From positions 12,182 through 76,181 of the forward strand of contig CAVYKK010000030.1 in the NCBI GenBank assembly GCA_963769045.1: 64,000 nt of DNA, written 5' to 3'. The translations under genes and the position numbers were made by a program. Each line of letters opens with the position of its first letter. Within the stretch, counting starts at the first letter, position 1. The notes under the pieces were generated by a model. It ran no database searches and was not told where the DNA came from. It saw only the letters and a program-made list of their open reading frames with translations. Positions 51,126 to 60,210 of the stretch are shown here, piece by piece. This DNA comes from Methanocella_A sp963769045 (GTDB lineage: Archaea; Halobacteriota; Methanocellia; Methanocellales; Methanocellaceae).

Positions 51126-51707
51126 ATGAAAATCATCATAGCCGTGGCGTTAGCTGCTTTCATGATTACGGGCATGGCATACGTACAGCAGCCGCCGGCA
51201 ATGAATAATGCAAAGGTGAGCGATAACATGATGGAGTCAAAAGTGAAGCTTTTGGACGTGTCCAGCCCGGCATTCGGGGACAATGGCCGGATACCGGCAA
51301 AGTACACGGCCGACGGCGACGACATGTCGCCCCCGCTTAGCTGGCAGGGAGCCCCCGAGGGCGTGGCGGAATATGCGGTCATTTGCGAGGACCCCGACGC
51401 GCCTGGCGGCACCTTCACCCACTGGGTGATTTACAACATACCCGCAGTCTACGACCACCTCGACGATGGGATCATGCAGATCTCGGAGCTGGACAATGGA
51501 GCCATGCAGGGGCAGAACCACTTTGGGAAGGTAGGATATGGCGGGCCGTCCCCTCCGAAGGGCAAGCCGCACCATTACATTTTTACGGTGTACGCGCTCG
51601 ACGCTAAGCTCGACCTGCCCGCAGGCATTACAAAGGAAGAGTTACGAAAGGCGATGGAAGGGCATATCGTAGCGCAGGGAAAACTGATCGGCCTGTACGG
51701 CAGATAA
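51126..51707 (+). CDS. Secreted PEBP-family (YbhB/YbcL-like) protein
   Basis: 193 residues from ATG 51126. The N-terminal hydrophobic stretch IIIAVALAAFMITGMAYVQQ acts as a signal peptide or anchor. The core has the phosphatidylethanolamine-binding signature CEDPDAPGGTFTHWVIYNIP, GRIPAKYTADGDDMSPPLSW, and YGGPSPPKGKPHHYIFTVYA. Role in archaea unknown; possibly ligand binding outside the membrane. Confidence 0.9.
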   Translation: MKIIIAVALAAFMITGMAYVQQPPAMNNAKVSDNMMESKVKLLDVSSPAFGDNGRIPAKYTADGDDMSPPLSWQGAPEGVAEYAVICEDPDAPGGTFTHWVIYNIPAVYDHLDDGIMQISELDNGAMQGQNHFGKVGYGGPSPPKGKPHHYIFTVYALDAKLDLPAGITKEELRKAMEGHIVAQGKLIGLYGR

Positions 51708-51715
51708 AAGAAATG

Positions 51716-51740
51716 TCAGCCCGGTCAGTAGCCGGGCTGA
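51716..51740. terminator. Stem-loop between convergent genes
   Basis: TCAGCCCGG (51716-51724) pairs with CCGGGCTGA (51732-51740), a 9-bp perfect stem. The loop holds the stop codon of the zinc-ribbon gene on the minus strand. It could serve both directions. Confidence 0.6.
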
Positions 51741-52318
51741 TAATTGTCCCCTTTCGTATAGTACGGCAGGTACAGCATAGTCTTTGAAGTAACGCTCAGC
51801 CGGTAGTCCAGCCTCTGCAGGACGCCCGGCTTCTCCGCCACGCCCGTCACGAACAGGAACTCGGCGATATGCTCGAGCTGGTCGGACGTCAATACGACCG
51901 GCTGGCGTTTTACGCCTGGCTGCAGCTTATCCGGCTCGATCTTCGGGGGGCTGGCGGTCATCCGCATGGCCGTATCCTTGAACGTCATCGGCTCCATCTC
52001 ATATGCGGGGATATATATCACGATCGAGCCCTGTTTCGACTGCCCGGACAGCAGGCCGAACAAGTTCGACAGCCCGCCGCCTTCACTCTTGATGTCGTCG
52101 ATGTTGAACGTCACCCCTGTCACCCAGACGGGCAGGTAGACACGCTCGCCGTCGCCCTGCCGGACGAACTTGCCGGCCTGGAAACCGACTGCTTCGGGCG
52201 TACCACTGTCCCGAACATGCATAGTCCCGCAGCTTTCGCAGAGGAAGACGCTGTCCACGGTCTTCGAAAAGATGGGTGTGTTACACTTCGGGCACCGTAT
52301 CTGTATGATCTTTGTCAT
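51725..52318 (-). CDS. Zinc-ribbon protein, last gene of the SPFH/zinc-ribbon operon
   Basis: 197 residues from ATG 52318. An N-terminal zinc ribbon (IRCPKCNTPIFSKTVDSVFL, then CESCGTMHV) is followed by a beta-rich domain of about 140 residues (VYLPVWVTGVTFNID, SIVIYIPAYEMEPMTFKDTA). No membrane helix. It is the fifth gene in the unit, four bases after gene four's stop. The same 'ribbon then all-beta' plan occurs in the two genes before it, which suggests a set built from duplicated parts. Confidence 0.8.
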   Translation of the reverse strand: MTKIIQIRCPKCNTPIFSKTVDSVFLCESCGTMHVRDSGTPEAVGFQAGKFVRQGDGERVYLPVWVTGVTFNIDDIKSEGGGLSNLFGLLSGQSKQGSIVIYIPAYEMEPMTFKDTAMRMTASPPKIEPDKLQPGVKRQPVVLTSDQLEHIAEFLFVTGVAEKPGVLQRLDYRLSVTSKTMLYLPYYTKGDNYQPGY

Positions 52319-52322
52319 ATGA

Positions 52323-53348
52323 TCACCTCATCCTCCCGAGTATTTCGGGGGCCAGCTTGTTGAGGATGTTCTCTTCGGACACCGCCTTCGTCGACGAGTT
52401 GAAGAGATTGAAACCTCCCTTGATGTCACCCGTGGTCATCTCCGAGCCATAGCGGAAGAACGCGAACGTCCCGCCCGCAATGCCCAGGCATACGATGATG
52501 CCGACGATGGCTGCGCCGACGCTTCCTTCGGAGCCGCCGCCGACGATGCCCAGCCATGCGCAGAACGACAGACCGATGCCTGCGGCCGCCATGCCTGCTG
52601 ACATTGCTATGCTACGCCACAGGTTATCGCCAGGCGCCCTGCCGGACAAAACCATGCCAGTTACACCGTCGACCGTGGCGAAGTACATGCGTTCCGCGTA
52701 GGTGTATCGCACTACCCAGACCGGGTAGAAGATGACGCTGAGGTCCTTCGGGAAGACATGCACGTCCTGGAAAGTAATGTGGGGCACGCCGGTATAGGCG
52801 ACGGCTTCGCTCATCACCTGCTGGCTGCCCTTTGCAGTAGCATCGGTGCGGGAAGTGGTCACCTCGAACGTGGGTATGTCACCTTCGTCATGCAACACCG
52901 CCTCGCCCTCGAAGTTACGCAGGTGCTCGATGCCGATGTCGCCGGGGTCACAGGCCACCTGGGACCAGTCGAAGTCCCGGACGATCATCTTTTCGAGCGG
53001 CACCCGCTCGGTGCGTTTTTCGTGGTGCACTTCCTTATAGCCGCACACCCATCCTGCCGCGCGGGCTTTAAGCCGCCAGAACGGCACATAGATGGGATAG
53101 GACTCGGTAACCTGGCCGCGGCTCTTCAGGTCTCGGGCCTTGAACCCGCCACGCCACCACCGCTGGACGGCTTCGATGGCGTTGACTCGCGTCACCTTGC
53201 TCTTGAAGGTAATTCGCCTGATGCCGTCGTCGCCCTCGATGGCCAGCATCGCGTTGCAGTACTGGCAGGACGCGTACCGCACGCCCTCGCCGACCGACAC
53301 GGAGCCGCCGCAGTTGGGGCAGCTCATGGACAGTGAAATGCCTGCCAT
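52323..53348 (-). CDS. Zinc-ribbon membrane protein A of the SPFH operon
   Basis: 341 residues from ATG 53348. N-terminal ribbon SCPNCGGSVSVGEGVRYASC, then QYC; then a beta-rich middle in two related parts (SYPIYVPFWRLKARAAGWVC; LSVIFYPVWVVRYTYAERMY) that look like internal repeats. Two C-terminal membrane helices follow (MAAAGIGLSFCAWLGIV; AAIVGIIVCLGIAGGTFAF) and a short tail. The YPVWVVRY-type motif recurs in the gene at 53351. Function unknown; resembles the plan of Bacillus YdjG (family knowledge, not searched). Confidence 0.8.
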   Translation of the reverse strand: MAGISLSMSCPNCGGSVSVGEGVRYASCQYCNAMLAIEGDDGIRRITFKSKVTRVNAIEAVQRWWRGGFKARDLKSRGQVTESYPIYVPFWRLKARAAGWVCGYKEVHHEKRTERVPLEKMIVRDFDWSQVACDPGDIGIEHLRNFEGEAVLHDEGDIPTFEVTTSRTDATAKGSQQVMSEAVAYTGVPHITFQDVHVFPKDLSVIFYPVWVVRYTYAERMYFATVDGVTGMVLSGRAPGDNLWRSIAMSAGMAAAGIGLSFCAWLGIVGGGSEGSVGAAIVGIIVCLGIAGGTFAFFRYGSEMTTGDIKGGFNLFNSSTKAVSEENILNKLAPEILGRMR

Positions 53349-53350
53349 GC

Positions 53351-54118
53351 CTAGTACCTCTTGACAATGGCGTAGGCGGCCGCCGTGACGAAAGGCAGTG
53401 TGACCAGCGCCACGATGGCGGTAAGCACCCAGAACGCCGGGCTGATCAGCGCCAGGACGAGGCCGATGATACCCTCGACGAAATAAATACCGAAGGCCGC
53501 CGCGGCGATCAAAAAGTACGGGGCGGCGTTCCGTGTCGGGTAGTCGCCCGTGAACGTCTCGCCGCTGGAGCCGTCGATGACCGCCGCATATTTCTTGCCA
53601 CGGAACTCGTATTGTACCGCCCAGATCGGGAAGTAGACGAGAGCCTGCTCCAGCGGACTTCCTTCGAGGCCCGGGAGGTAGGCGACCATGTCGATGTCCG
53701 GCTGCATGAATTCAATCCCCTGGCCAGCCTGGAAGCTCTGGTCGAAGACCTTGAGGTCGCCGGCCGGCACTTTCAGGGAGTGCAGGCCGGGCAGGATGGT
53801 CGATCTGGCCGGCTCGACGCGGACGACTTCCTTGCCGGCCACGTCCCTCCGGAACATGTAGACCGGGAAGTAGACCTGCTTGAAGTCGGTGATCCTGGCG
53901 AGCCTGTCCAGGTCCTTCACCATGCGCGCGCCGGCCATCCACCGCTTCAGGATGCCTTCTGCCTGCCCGCGGTTCACCATGAACGGCATGATGTAGAAGA
54001 ACCCGGCGCCGCTCTTGTCGATGAACATCTGCGTGCCGCAGTAGCTGCACTTGACAAAGCGGTCGCCGGCGTCGAACTTCACCTGGGCGCCGCACTTGCT
54101 GCACCTGATCTCAGGCAT
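53351..54118 (-). CDS. Zinc-ribbon membrane protein B of the SPFH operon
   Basis: 255 residues from ATG 54118. The N-terminal ribbon is RCSKCGAQVKFDAGDRFVKC plus SYC. The beta-rich domain has FKQVYFPVYMFRRDVAGKEV and ALVYFPIWAVQYEFRGKKYA. Two or three C-terminal membrane helices (YFLIAAAAFGIYFVEGIIGL, VLALISPAFWVLTAIVALVT) complete it. Clearly a shorter relative of the next gene (52323). Gap to neighbours is 2-4 bases. Confidence 0.8.
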   Translation of the reverse strand: MPEIRCSKCGAQVKFDAGDRFVKCSYCGTQMFIDKSGAGFFYIMPFMVNRGQAEGILKRWMAGARMVKDLDRLARITDFKQVYFPVYMFRRDVAGKEVVRVEPARSTILPGLHSLKVPAGDLKVFDQSFQAGQGIEFMQPDIDMVAYLPGLEGSPLEQALVYFPIWAVQYEFRGKKYAAVIDGSSGETFTGDYPTRNAAPYFLIAAAAFGIYFVEGIIGLVLALISPAFWVLTAIVALVTLPFVTAAAYAIVKRY

Positions 54119-54122
54119 CGCT

Positions 54123-55214
54123 TCACCCTAGTTTCTGTCCGCATGACGGACAGAACTTCGCACCGGGCGGCAGCTTTGCGCCACAGTTCGGGCAGAAAGC
54201 GGCAGCCTCCTGTTTCGCTCCGCATGACGGACAGAACTTCGCGCCATCCGGCACATTGGCATTGCACTTGGAACACGGGGTCCCTGCCGGCGCCTGTGCC
54301 TGTTGCTGCGGCTGCTGTGCCTGCTGTTGCTGCTGGCCCTGAGGCGGCTGGTTCCCCTGCCGCATCTGGTCCATCATCATGTAGCCCATGCCGAAGCCTG
54401 CGCCGACGCCGACACCGGCTCCTGCGGCGCCGCCGCCCGACGGGTTCTGGGCCGCTTCGCGCATGGCCTGGCCGGTCTGGTACTGCATGTAGTTGGTGCC
54501 GGTGACGCCCATGGACGCCCGGGTGTCGACCGCCTTCTGGACTTCCTCGGGCAGGTTGATGTACAGGCCCGACAGCTTGTCGATCAGGATGCCGTACAGG
54601 TCGAAGTGTGACTTGGACCGCTCCAGCAGGGCCTGTTCGAGGTTCGTCAGGTTGGCCGCGAGGTCCGCGACGCCGATGCCCTTGTTCTTCGCATCGCCCA
54701 GCACGTCGTACAGCACCAGGACGACCTGTTCCTTGATGCGGTCCTCGACTTCTGCCGACGACGTGTAGTTGAAGGTGCCCACGAACTGGTTGATGAAGTT
54801 CATCGGGTTCGACACCTTGTACCGGAACTCGCCGAACACCCGCAGGTTGACCATGCCGAAGTCCTTGTCCCGGAACACGTAGGGCTGCTTGCTGCCGAAC
54901 TTGCCGTCGAAGACCCGCTTCTGGAGGTAGAAGACCTCTGCGTCCTGCCTGACACCCGACAGGAACTCGACGATCCGGCCGACGATCGGCATGTTCATGG
55001 ACGTCAGCGCGTAACGGTCCGGCCGGTCGATGTAGTCCAGCGCCTTGCCGTCGCGGTAGAACACGGCATACTCGTCTTCCCGCACGACGATGTTGTCGTT
55101 CAGCTTGATGTTGCGCGGCACCTTCCACATGATGTTGTCGCGCTTCTCGGCGTCGTCCCACGCGATGGTGGCCGCGCCGATGATGCTCTTCTTGTCTCCT
55201 CCGATTATCGCCAT
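54123..55214 (-). CDS. SPFH/Band-7-like protein with C-terminal double zinc ribbon
   Basis: 363 residues from ATG 55214. The N-terminal SPFH-like domain has NIVVREDEYAVFYRDGKALD, FGMVNLRVFGEFRYKVSNPM and FINQFVGTFNYTSSAEVEDR. A Gly-rich, Gln/Pro-rich linker follows (GQQQQQAQQPQQQAQAP), then two zinc ribbons of CSKC/CPSC and CPNC/CPSC type. The DNA of the two ribbons carries a direct repeat. The plan equals bacterial YdjI ('virion core protein-like') proteins, thought to mark membrane sites. It has no clear membrane helix. Confidence 0.82.
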   Translation of the reverse strand: MAIIGGDKKSIIGAATIAWDDAEKRDNIMWKVPRNIKLNDNIVVREDEYAVFYRDGKALDYIDRPDRYALTSMNMPIVGRIVEFLSGVRQDAEVFYLQKRVFDGKFGSKQPYVFRDKDFGMVNLRVFGEFRYKVSNPMNFINQFVGTFNYTSSAEVEDRIKEQVVLVLYDVLGDAKNKGIGVADLAANLTNLEQALLERSKSHFDLYGILIDKLSGLYINLPEEVQKAVDTRASMGVTGTNYMQYQTGQAMREAAQNPSGGGAAGAGVGVGAGFGMGYMMMDQMRQGNQPPQGQQQQQAQQPQQQAQAPAGTPCSKCNANVPDGAKFCPSCGAKQEAAAFCPNCGAKLPPGAKFCPSCGQKLG

Positions 55215-55217
55215 TGT

Positions 55218-55766
55218 TTATACCTCCGTCCCGGTGATTACCTGCATGCGTTTCCTGAAGGTCGCCCCGAAGCCGTCGAGCGCAGTGCCCAGCTTCGCGA
55301 GACCGTCCTTCTGTTCCGTGCTGCCGGGCGCCAGCGTCTTCAGGCTTGCCGCGTCCGTGCCCATGGCCGCAATCGCGGTGGCCAGCCCGAGGTCATACTC
55401 GTAGAGTTTGTTCAGCTGTGGCTCTCCAACCTTGATCTTCGCCGAGATGCCCGAGTAGCCCTGGCCCGCATGCCTTACCTCGCCTTCCACGGCCTTGAAC
55501 TTGTTGATGATCGTGCCTACCCTGTCGAGGCTCTCGATCTGCCCGTCCTCGACCATTGCGGCCCGGCAGGCTTCAACGTCCGCCCGCACGGCCGCGAGGC
55601 GGTCCGCGAGCTGGAGGCGCAGCATGTTGTCCGCTGCCCGCAAGTCCTCTTTCGCACGGTACCCGCTGAACCCGGGGATGTAGCGCTGTATCTGCGCGAT
55701 GATGCCCCGGTCCTGGACCACTTTGTCACGTAAGTCTACCATATGCTTGTTCACCTTTGATTTCAC
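55218..55766 (-). CDS. Coiled-coil protein, first gene of the SPFH/zinc-ribbon operon
   Basis: 182 residues from ATG 55766. Mostly helical: KHMVDLRDKVVQDRGIIAQI, LRAADNMLRLQLADRLAAVR, VEACRAAMVEDGQIESLDRV. It has the length and helix content of a membrane-remodelling or adaptor protein. I see no PspA signature beyond helix content, although PspA occupies this position in the Bacillus ydj operon. Three bases separate it from the SPFH gene. Confidence 0.75.
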   Translation of the reverse strand: MKSKVNKHMVDLRDKVVQDRGIIAQIQRYIPGFSGYRAKEDLRAADNMLRLQLADRLAAVRADVEACRAAMVEDGQIESLDRVGTIINKFKAVEGEVRHAGQGYSGISAKIKVGEPQLNKLYEYDLGLATAIAAMGTDAASLKTLAPGSTEQKDGLAKLGTALDGFGATFRKRMQVITGTEV

Positions 55767-56025
55767 TGATCTTCATCAGTGGCTTTCACTGATCATCGTC
55801 AACCGGGCCCCGCCTGTCCGGCGGCCTGACGCCCGGGAAGTGAATTCTTAGATATACTATTTCTAAGAAGATAAGGATTATTATAATCCTTCTGTTGCCT
55901 TTTTCCGCGTCTTATCCACCTCTTTTACCCGCCGTATCATGTGCCCCATGATTACATAATTATTAATAGTTAACAAACAAAAATTATATCTATAATGAAT
56001 AATCATTAGCTATTGTGACTTACAC
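55767..56025. other. Divergent promoter region
   Basis: It separates the SPFH operon from the acetate-transporter gene. AAAATTATATCTATAAT near 55980 is a TATA element for the rightward gene. No other gene is seen. Confidence 0.45.
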
Positions 56026-56622
56026 ATGGCAATAGCACAACAAACGACCGAAAAGAGTACCATCTCGATATCGCCGGGCGCCAACCCCGCACCACTGGGG
56101 CTGATGGGCTTCGGTGCCACGACCGTACTGCTGAACCTCCACAACGCAGGGATCATAACGGCTGCCAGCCTCGGGATGATTTTCGCCATGGGCCTGTTCT
56201 ACGGTGGCATTGCACAGGTGATCGCCGGCCTGCTCGAGTTCCGGAAAAACAACACATTCGGGACGCTGGCATTCACGTCCTATGGCCTGTTCTGGATTTC
56301 GCTGGTGGCGCTGCTCCTCTTCCCGAAGATGGGACTTGCCGACCCGGTGGATAACGTCTCGATGGCCTTCTACCTGGGCGTGTGGGGGCTGTTCACGGCT
56401 TACATGTTCGTGGGCACGCTGAAGAAGAACCGGGCGCTGCAGGTCGTGTTCGGCACGCTGACGCTGCTGTTCTTCCTGCTGGCGATCGGCGACTACACGA
56501 AGATCGCCGAGATCAAGACACTGGCCGGCTACGAAGGGATACTCTGCGGCCTGTCTGCGGTATACCTCGCCTGCGCCGAGGTGCTGAACGAGACATATGG
56601 CAGGTCAGTATTACCGGTATAA
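56026..56622 (+). CDS. GPR1/FUN34/YaaH-family transporter (acetate/succinate type)
   Basis: 198 residues from ATG 56026. The family signature NPAPLGLMGFGATTVLLNLH is present, followed by six membrane helices (MIFAMGLFYGGIAQVIAGLL, LAFTSYGLFWISLVALLLF, MAFYLGVWGLFTAYMFVGTL and others). Proteins of this family move acetate or other small acids. In a methanogen it may take up acetate for carbon assimilation (inference). Monocistronic; TATA element upstream. Confidence 0.88.
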   Translation: MAIAQQTTEKSTISISPGANPAPLGLMGFGATTVLLNLHNAGIITAASLGMIFAMGLFYGGIAQVIAGLLEFRKNNTFGTLAFTSYGLFWISLVALLLFPKMGLADPVDNVSMAFYLGVWGLFTAYMFVGTLKKNRALQVVFGTLTLLFFLLAIGDYTKIAEIKTLAGYEGILCGLSAVYLACAEVLNETYGRSVLPV

Positions 56623-56683
56623 AGGCAAGATATATCGTGCTGTGCGGTTGGGCATTCCCACGCGTGTGCCTGAGGACCGACAG

Positions 56684-57892
56684 CTAAAATGCAATTTTCC
56701 TTATTTTGACGACACAGAAGACCATCAGCGGTATCGCAATGACGACCAGCCACAGGAACGCGGTCGAAAGCGATGACTGCGAGGCGATGAGACCGGCCAC
56801 CGGGAAGACGATCGCGACGCCCATGCTGCTTAGCTGCGACTTAACAGAAAGGACAGTAGCACGGTTTTCGGTCGGGACGCGGGTGTTGATCAGGTCGCTG
56901 AGGATAGGCCAGAACCCGACGACGAACACTGTGGCGATCCATAGCATCAGCACCACGATCGGCCCGTTGATCAGCGCCAGCAGGATGTACATAGCGACGA
57001 TGACAGCCGGTATCAGCAGGATGACGTCCCGGTTGCGGAAACGCTCGAGGGCGTACGCGTACCGTGCGCCGATCGCCGCGCAGACCGAGTCCACGCAAAA
57101 GATGATGCCGATCAGATACAGCGGTATGGACATTCCCTCGAAGTATTTCTGGCAGTACATGTAGATGGTCATGTCGACCACCGTGATGGAAGCCGAAAGG
57201 ATGAGCAGGTAGAGGATCAGCGGGTTATCGGCGATCAGACGGACAGTCTTTGAGAAGAGCGCAGTAACGCTCGGCCGCCTCTTTCCGACAGCACCGTCAG
57301 CACTGTCAGCCACGCCCCGGGTCTCTGTAAACAGGGCTGCGGGCACCAGCGCACACAGCAGCACGGCGATCGACGCGTAGTAGACCCACTCATAGGAGAA
57401 GCTGGCGATCAGGCCGCCGGCGGCAAGGCCGATTGCTGCGGACACGAAGGCCAGCGCCAGGATGTTCCCGTATATCTTCTTGTAGCTGCCCTGCAGGCCC
57501 GCTATCTTGCAGCTGTCGTAGGTCAGCGACTCTGAGGCGCCCTGGTAGAGCACGGTAGAAATGGCTCCGAGCACGAAGCCTGCAGCGAAGCCCACTGTTC
57601 CGTGAGACGATAGTATCAGCGTGTAGCCGGCGATCTTGGCGACGACGCTCAGGACAAGACAGACCTTGCGCCCGATCAGGTCGGCGATGGCCCCGGCGGG
57701 CACGCCGAAAACCAGCATAGCAAGCTGGTAGGCGGACTCGACCAGCCCGATCTCTACCAGCCCCAGGCCCCGGAAGCTCAGGAACAGCATCCACACGCCC
57801 TTGTCCAGTTGTGCGTAAATGAGCGCCGTGTAAGCGTAGTTCAGCCTGATGTTCTGCCGCAGCCTGCCGGCAAAAGCTCCCGCATCGCTCAT
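56684..57892 (-). CDS. Major facilitator superfamily transporter
   Basis: 402 residues from ATG 57892, 12 predicted membrane helices. The MFS motif A-like loop reads GVPAGAIADLIGRKVCLVLS after helix 2; the second half has ARYAYALERFRNRDVILLIP. A TATA-like CATATAAG lies about 35 bases before the start. Substrate cannot be deduced; drug or sugar exporter subfamilies are possible. Confidence 0.85.
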   Translation of the reverse strand: MSDAGAFAGRLRQNIRLNYAYTALIYAQLDKGVWMLFLSFRGLGLVEIGLVESAYQLAMLVFGVPAGAIADLIGRKVCLVLSVVAKIAGYTLILSSHGTVGFAAGFVLGAISTVLYQGASESLTYDSCKIAGLQGSYKKIYGNILALAFVSAAIGLAAGGLIASFSYEWVYYASIAVLLCALVPAALFTETRGVADSADGAVGKRRPSVTALFSKTVRLIADNPLILYLLILSASITVVDMTIYMYCQKYFEGMSIPLYLIGIIFCVDSVCAAIGARYAYALERFRNRDVILLIPAVIVAMYILLALINGPIVVLMLWIATVFVVGFWPILSDLINTRVPTENRATVLSVKSQLSSMGVAIVFPVAGLIASQSSLSTAFLWLVVIAIPLMVFCVVKIRKIAF

Positions 57893-57990
57893 GGTACCAG
57901 ATTTGATTGATAACCGCCAGGCTTATATGCCTGCCGATTGCCGGAAAGAAAAGGAAATGAAAAGGTAAAAATATGCGTTCGTTGGCCCTG

Positions 57991-58212
57991 TCACAATTCT
58001 TTAATCGTGACGGCAGGATTTTTCTTGCTGGCGAGCAGCTGCAGTTTTTTGCCATTCGCAAGCACGATGTCCCAGGACTCGTTATGGGCGTCATGTGACT
58101 TTAGCACAATTGTCTTAGCGTCAAGGCCCTGCGAGCCGAGGATGGTGCGAATCTGGGCTTCGCCGCCCTTGTACTTGCCCACGTTCACGGTCCTGTCTAA
58201 TTTTACACTCAT
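57991..58212 (-). CDS. Small hypothetical protein
   Basis: 73 residues from ATG 58212 (AGAGATGATAGC upstream); the longer frame from 58287 is less likely. Sequence MSVKLDRTVNVGKYKGGEAQ, then IVLKSHDAHNESWDIVLANG, a small beta protein with basic tail. No family recognised. Confidence 0.6.
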   Translation of the reverse strand: MSVKLDRTVNVGKYKGGEAQIRTILGSQGLDAKTIVLKSHDAHNESWDIVLANGKKLQLLASKKNPAVTIKEL

Positions 58213-58556
58213 GCTATCATCTCTTTTTTCATGCGGCAGGTGGGCTGACGTTAGAACGTCAGGCTGCCGACGGAAAAGCATAGACATATGAGGTAAGCTT
58301 AAAGCTATCGCTCTGCCGGCCGTCTATAACGCCCCGCAGGCAATAAGGATAAATAATATGGTAGGAAGCCCTATTCCCTGACTCCACCGGGCCGCAAGAG
58401 GCAGGTTTGCTATGGCATGGTAGACCGGTCGATTGAAAAGATTTATAATAAATTCATCCCTTAATACATATACCTGTAAGTTATTTGTCGATGGTGGCTT
58501 GTTATGCCATGGCATGACAATAACAATGTTGTTCAGGCAAATGGGAGGTTATTAGA
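58213..58556. other. Intergenic upstream of the ABC transporter remnants
   Basis: No gene or repeat is seen. GGGAGGT before 58557 serves as ribosome site for the binding-protein remnant. Confidence 0.4.
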
Positions 58557-59447
58557 TTGAAGAAAGCATTAGGGATATCCCTGATATTGGTATTTATACT
58601 TGCGATTGTAGTTGTATTGAGCGGATGCGCGAGCCCGACACCGACGGCAACGCCGGTAGCCAGCGTTACACCGGCACCGAACGCGACGGTCACTGCGGTA
58701 AGCGCAACGCCGCTGCCTACTACTGCGCCGAACTTTACGACGCTGAAAGCCGGGCGTCATCCAGATACCCGTGGACACCACGTTCCCGCCGATGGAGTGT
58801 CTTAACACTTCGCTATCCGGCCAGGACCAGTTCGTGGGCGTTGACATGGACCTGATGAGGGCATGTGCAAGCTTCTCAACGTCACGTTGCAGTTCGGATC
58901 AGCAGCCCGTGGACGACATTCTGACCGATGTGAGTCGGGCAAGTACGACTGCAGCATCTCATCGTGGTCTGTGACTCCCGCGAGGCAGGAGAGTGTTGTT
59001 GTTCTCCGACCCGTACTACGATATCCAGCAGACCATGTGTGTCCGGAAGACCGATGACAGCATCCAGAACTGGACCGACATTGTCGACAAGAACAAGACG
59101 TGGCATGCCAGATGAGCACCACGGGCTCGACGTGGCGATAACCTGACGGATACGAACGGCACCAAGATCAGCACCGCGAACATCAAGGAGTTCGAAGCGG
59201 CGAGCAGGACTTACGATGAGCTCGGAAGAAGGGCACCGCCGATGTCGTCATCAACGATATCGTTGTCAGGTACGAAGTGACGACGTTCCCCGCCGAGTTC
59301 AAGTTTATCGGCAACAAGTGGCCTTACAAGGAGTCCTATGCCATCATTCACCCGAAGAACACGAAGCTGATGTGGCACTGAACTGGGCCCTCGACAGATC
59401 AAGGCAGACGGCACGTACGACCAGCCAAGAGTAAGTGGAACTTGTAG
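58557..59447 (+). pseudogene. Polar amino-acid ABC transporter binding protein, many frameshifts
   Basis: TTG 58557 starts a lipoprotein signal (LILVFILAIVVVLSGCASPT; lipobox LSGC) and a Thr/Pro linker. After that the protein can only be followed by changing frame repeatedly: VIQIPVDTTFPPMECL, then FVGVDMDLMR, MCKLLNVTLQF, ESGKYDCSISSWSV, DPYYDIQQTMCVRKTDDSIQ, ADVVINDIVVRYEVTTFPAE, and finally the end at TAG 59445-59447. This is the SBP_bac_3 family. At least seven one-base slips occur in 900 bases, so the gene is dead or this stretch is badly sequenced. Confidence 0.8.
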
Positions 59448-59449
59448 AG

Positions 59450-59482
59450 AATGGGTCTTTGACCCATTTTTTCTCTTTTTTA
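59450..59482 (+). terminator. Strong terminator after the binding-protein remnant
   Basis: AATGGGTC (59450-59457) pairs with GACCCATT (59461-59468) in an 8-bp stem with a 3-nt loop, followed by a T-rich run. It is intact although the gene before it is broken. Confidence 0.75.
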
Positions 59483-59623
59483 TTATTTTTATTTTATTCT
59501 CTTGATAAATTTTAAATGAATTTAATAACCCTTTGAATTGGTATCGATAAAAAAGCTTTTTACCCGGAAGATGCTATCTAATGTGGTATTAAAATCAGTG
59601 AGTAACTGGGGACAAAATAAAAA

Positions 59624-60210
59624 GTGGTGGTTGTGTTGGGAAGTAAAAAACTGCGGATACTGGCGTTAACGTTACTGATTCTGGCGGCGCTGTGCATTAT
59701 CCTCGTCCCGGCGGCCATGGCACAGAACAAAGGGTTCATCGTCACGGTTCAAAGCGATATGTTCTATCTGCTGGGCGGCACGCAGATCTATGTTGACGAC
59801 ACGCTATACGGGGTGACCGATGCAAACGGAGTCATCACTCTCAACAATTTCCCGACGGGAATGCATAACCTCACCGCCGTTAACCCTAAATACAGCAACA
59901 AGACCGTCGAGGCAAAACTCGTCGGTGGCGGCTCTTACGATTTTACCATGAAGGACCTGCCGCCCCCTGACCTGCACCAGGACGGGATGACCATCTACGT
60001 GGTCGAGGCGAATCACGCAAAGAGCCTGGTCGCCGGGGCCATGGTATATATCGACGGCCAGTTAGCGGGCCATACCGATAATATTACGGCGAATTCATTT
60101 CTTATCTGCCCGCAGGGACCCATGAAGTGCTGGTCTACCGGAAGGGTTTAGTCAACAGCAGCACCCTGCAGATTAACTTTACCCCAGGGGGGTACCTATA
60201 CGATCTGTGA
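59624..60210 (+). CDS. Secreted PEGA-type repeat protein inside the ABC operon (frameshift near 60095)
   Basis: GTG 59624 begins a signal peptide (LRILALTLLILAALCIILVP, cut after AMA). Two PEGA-like units follow: IYVDDTLYGVTDANGVITLN with NNFPTGMHNLTAVNPKYSNK, and VYIDGQLAGHTDN. After a slip near 60095 the second unit continues as PAGTHEVLVYRKGLVNSSTL to TGA 60208-60210. The total is about 195 residues. It may bind to the cell wall or act as a surface adaptor. Its place between binding protein and permease of the transporter is unusual. Confidence 0.7.
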
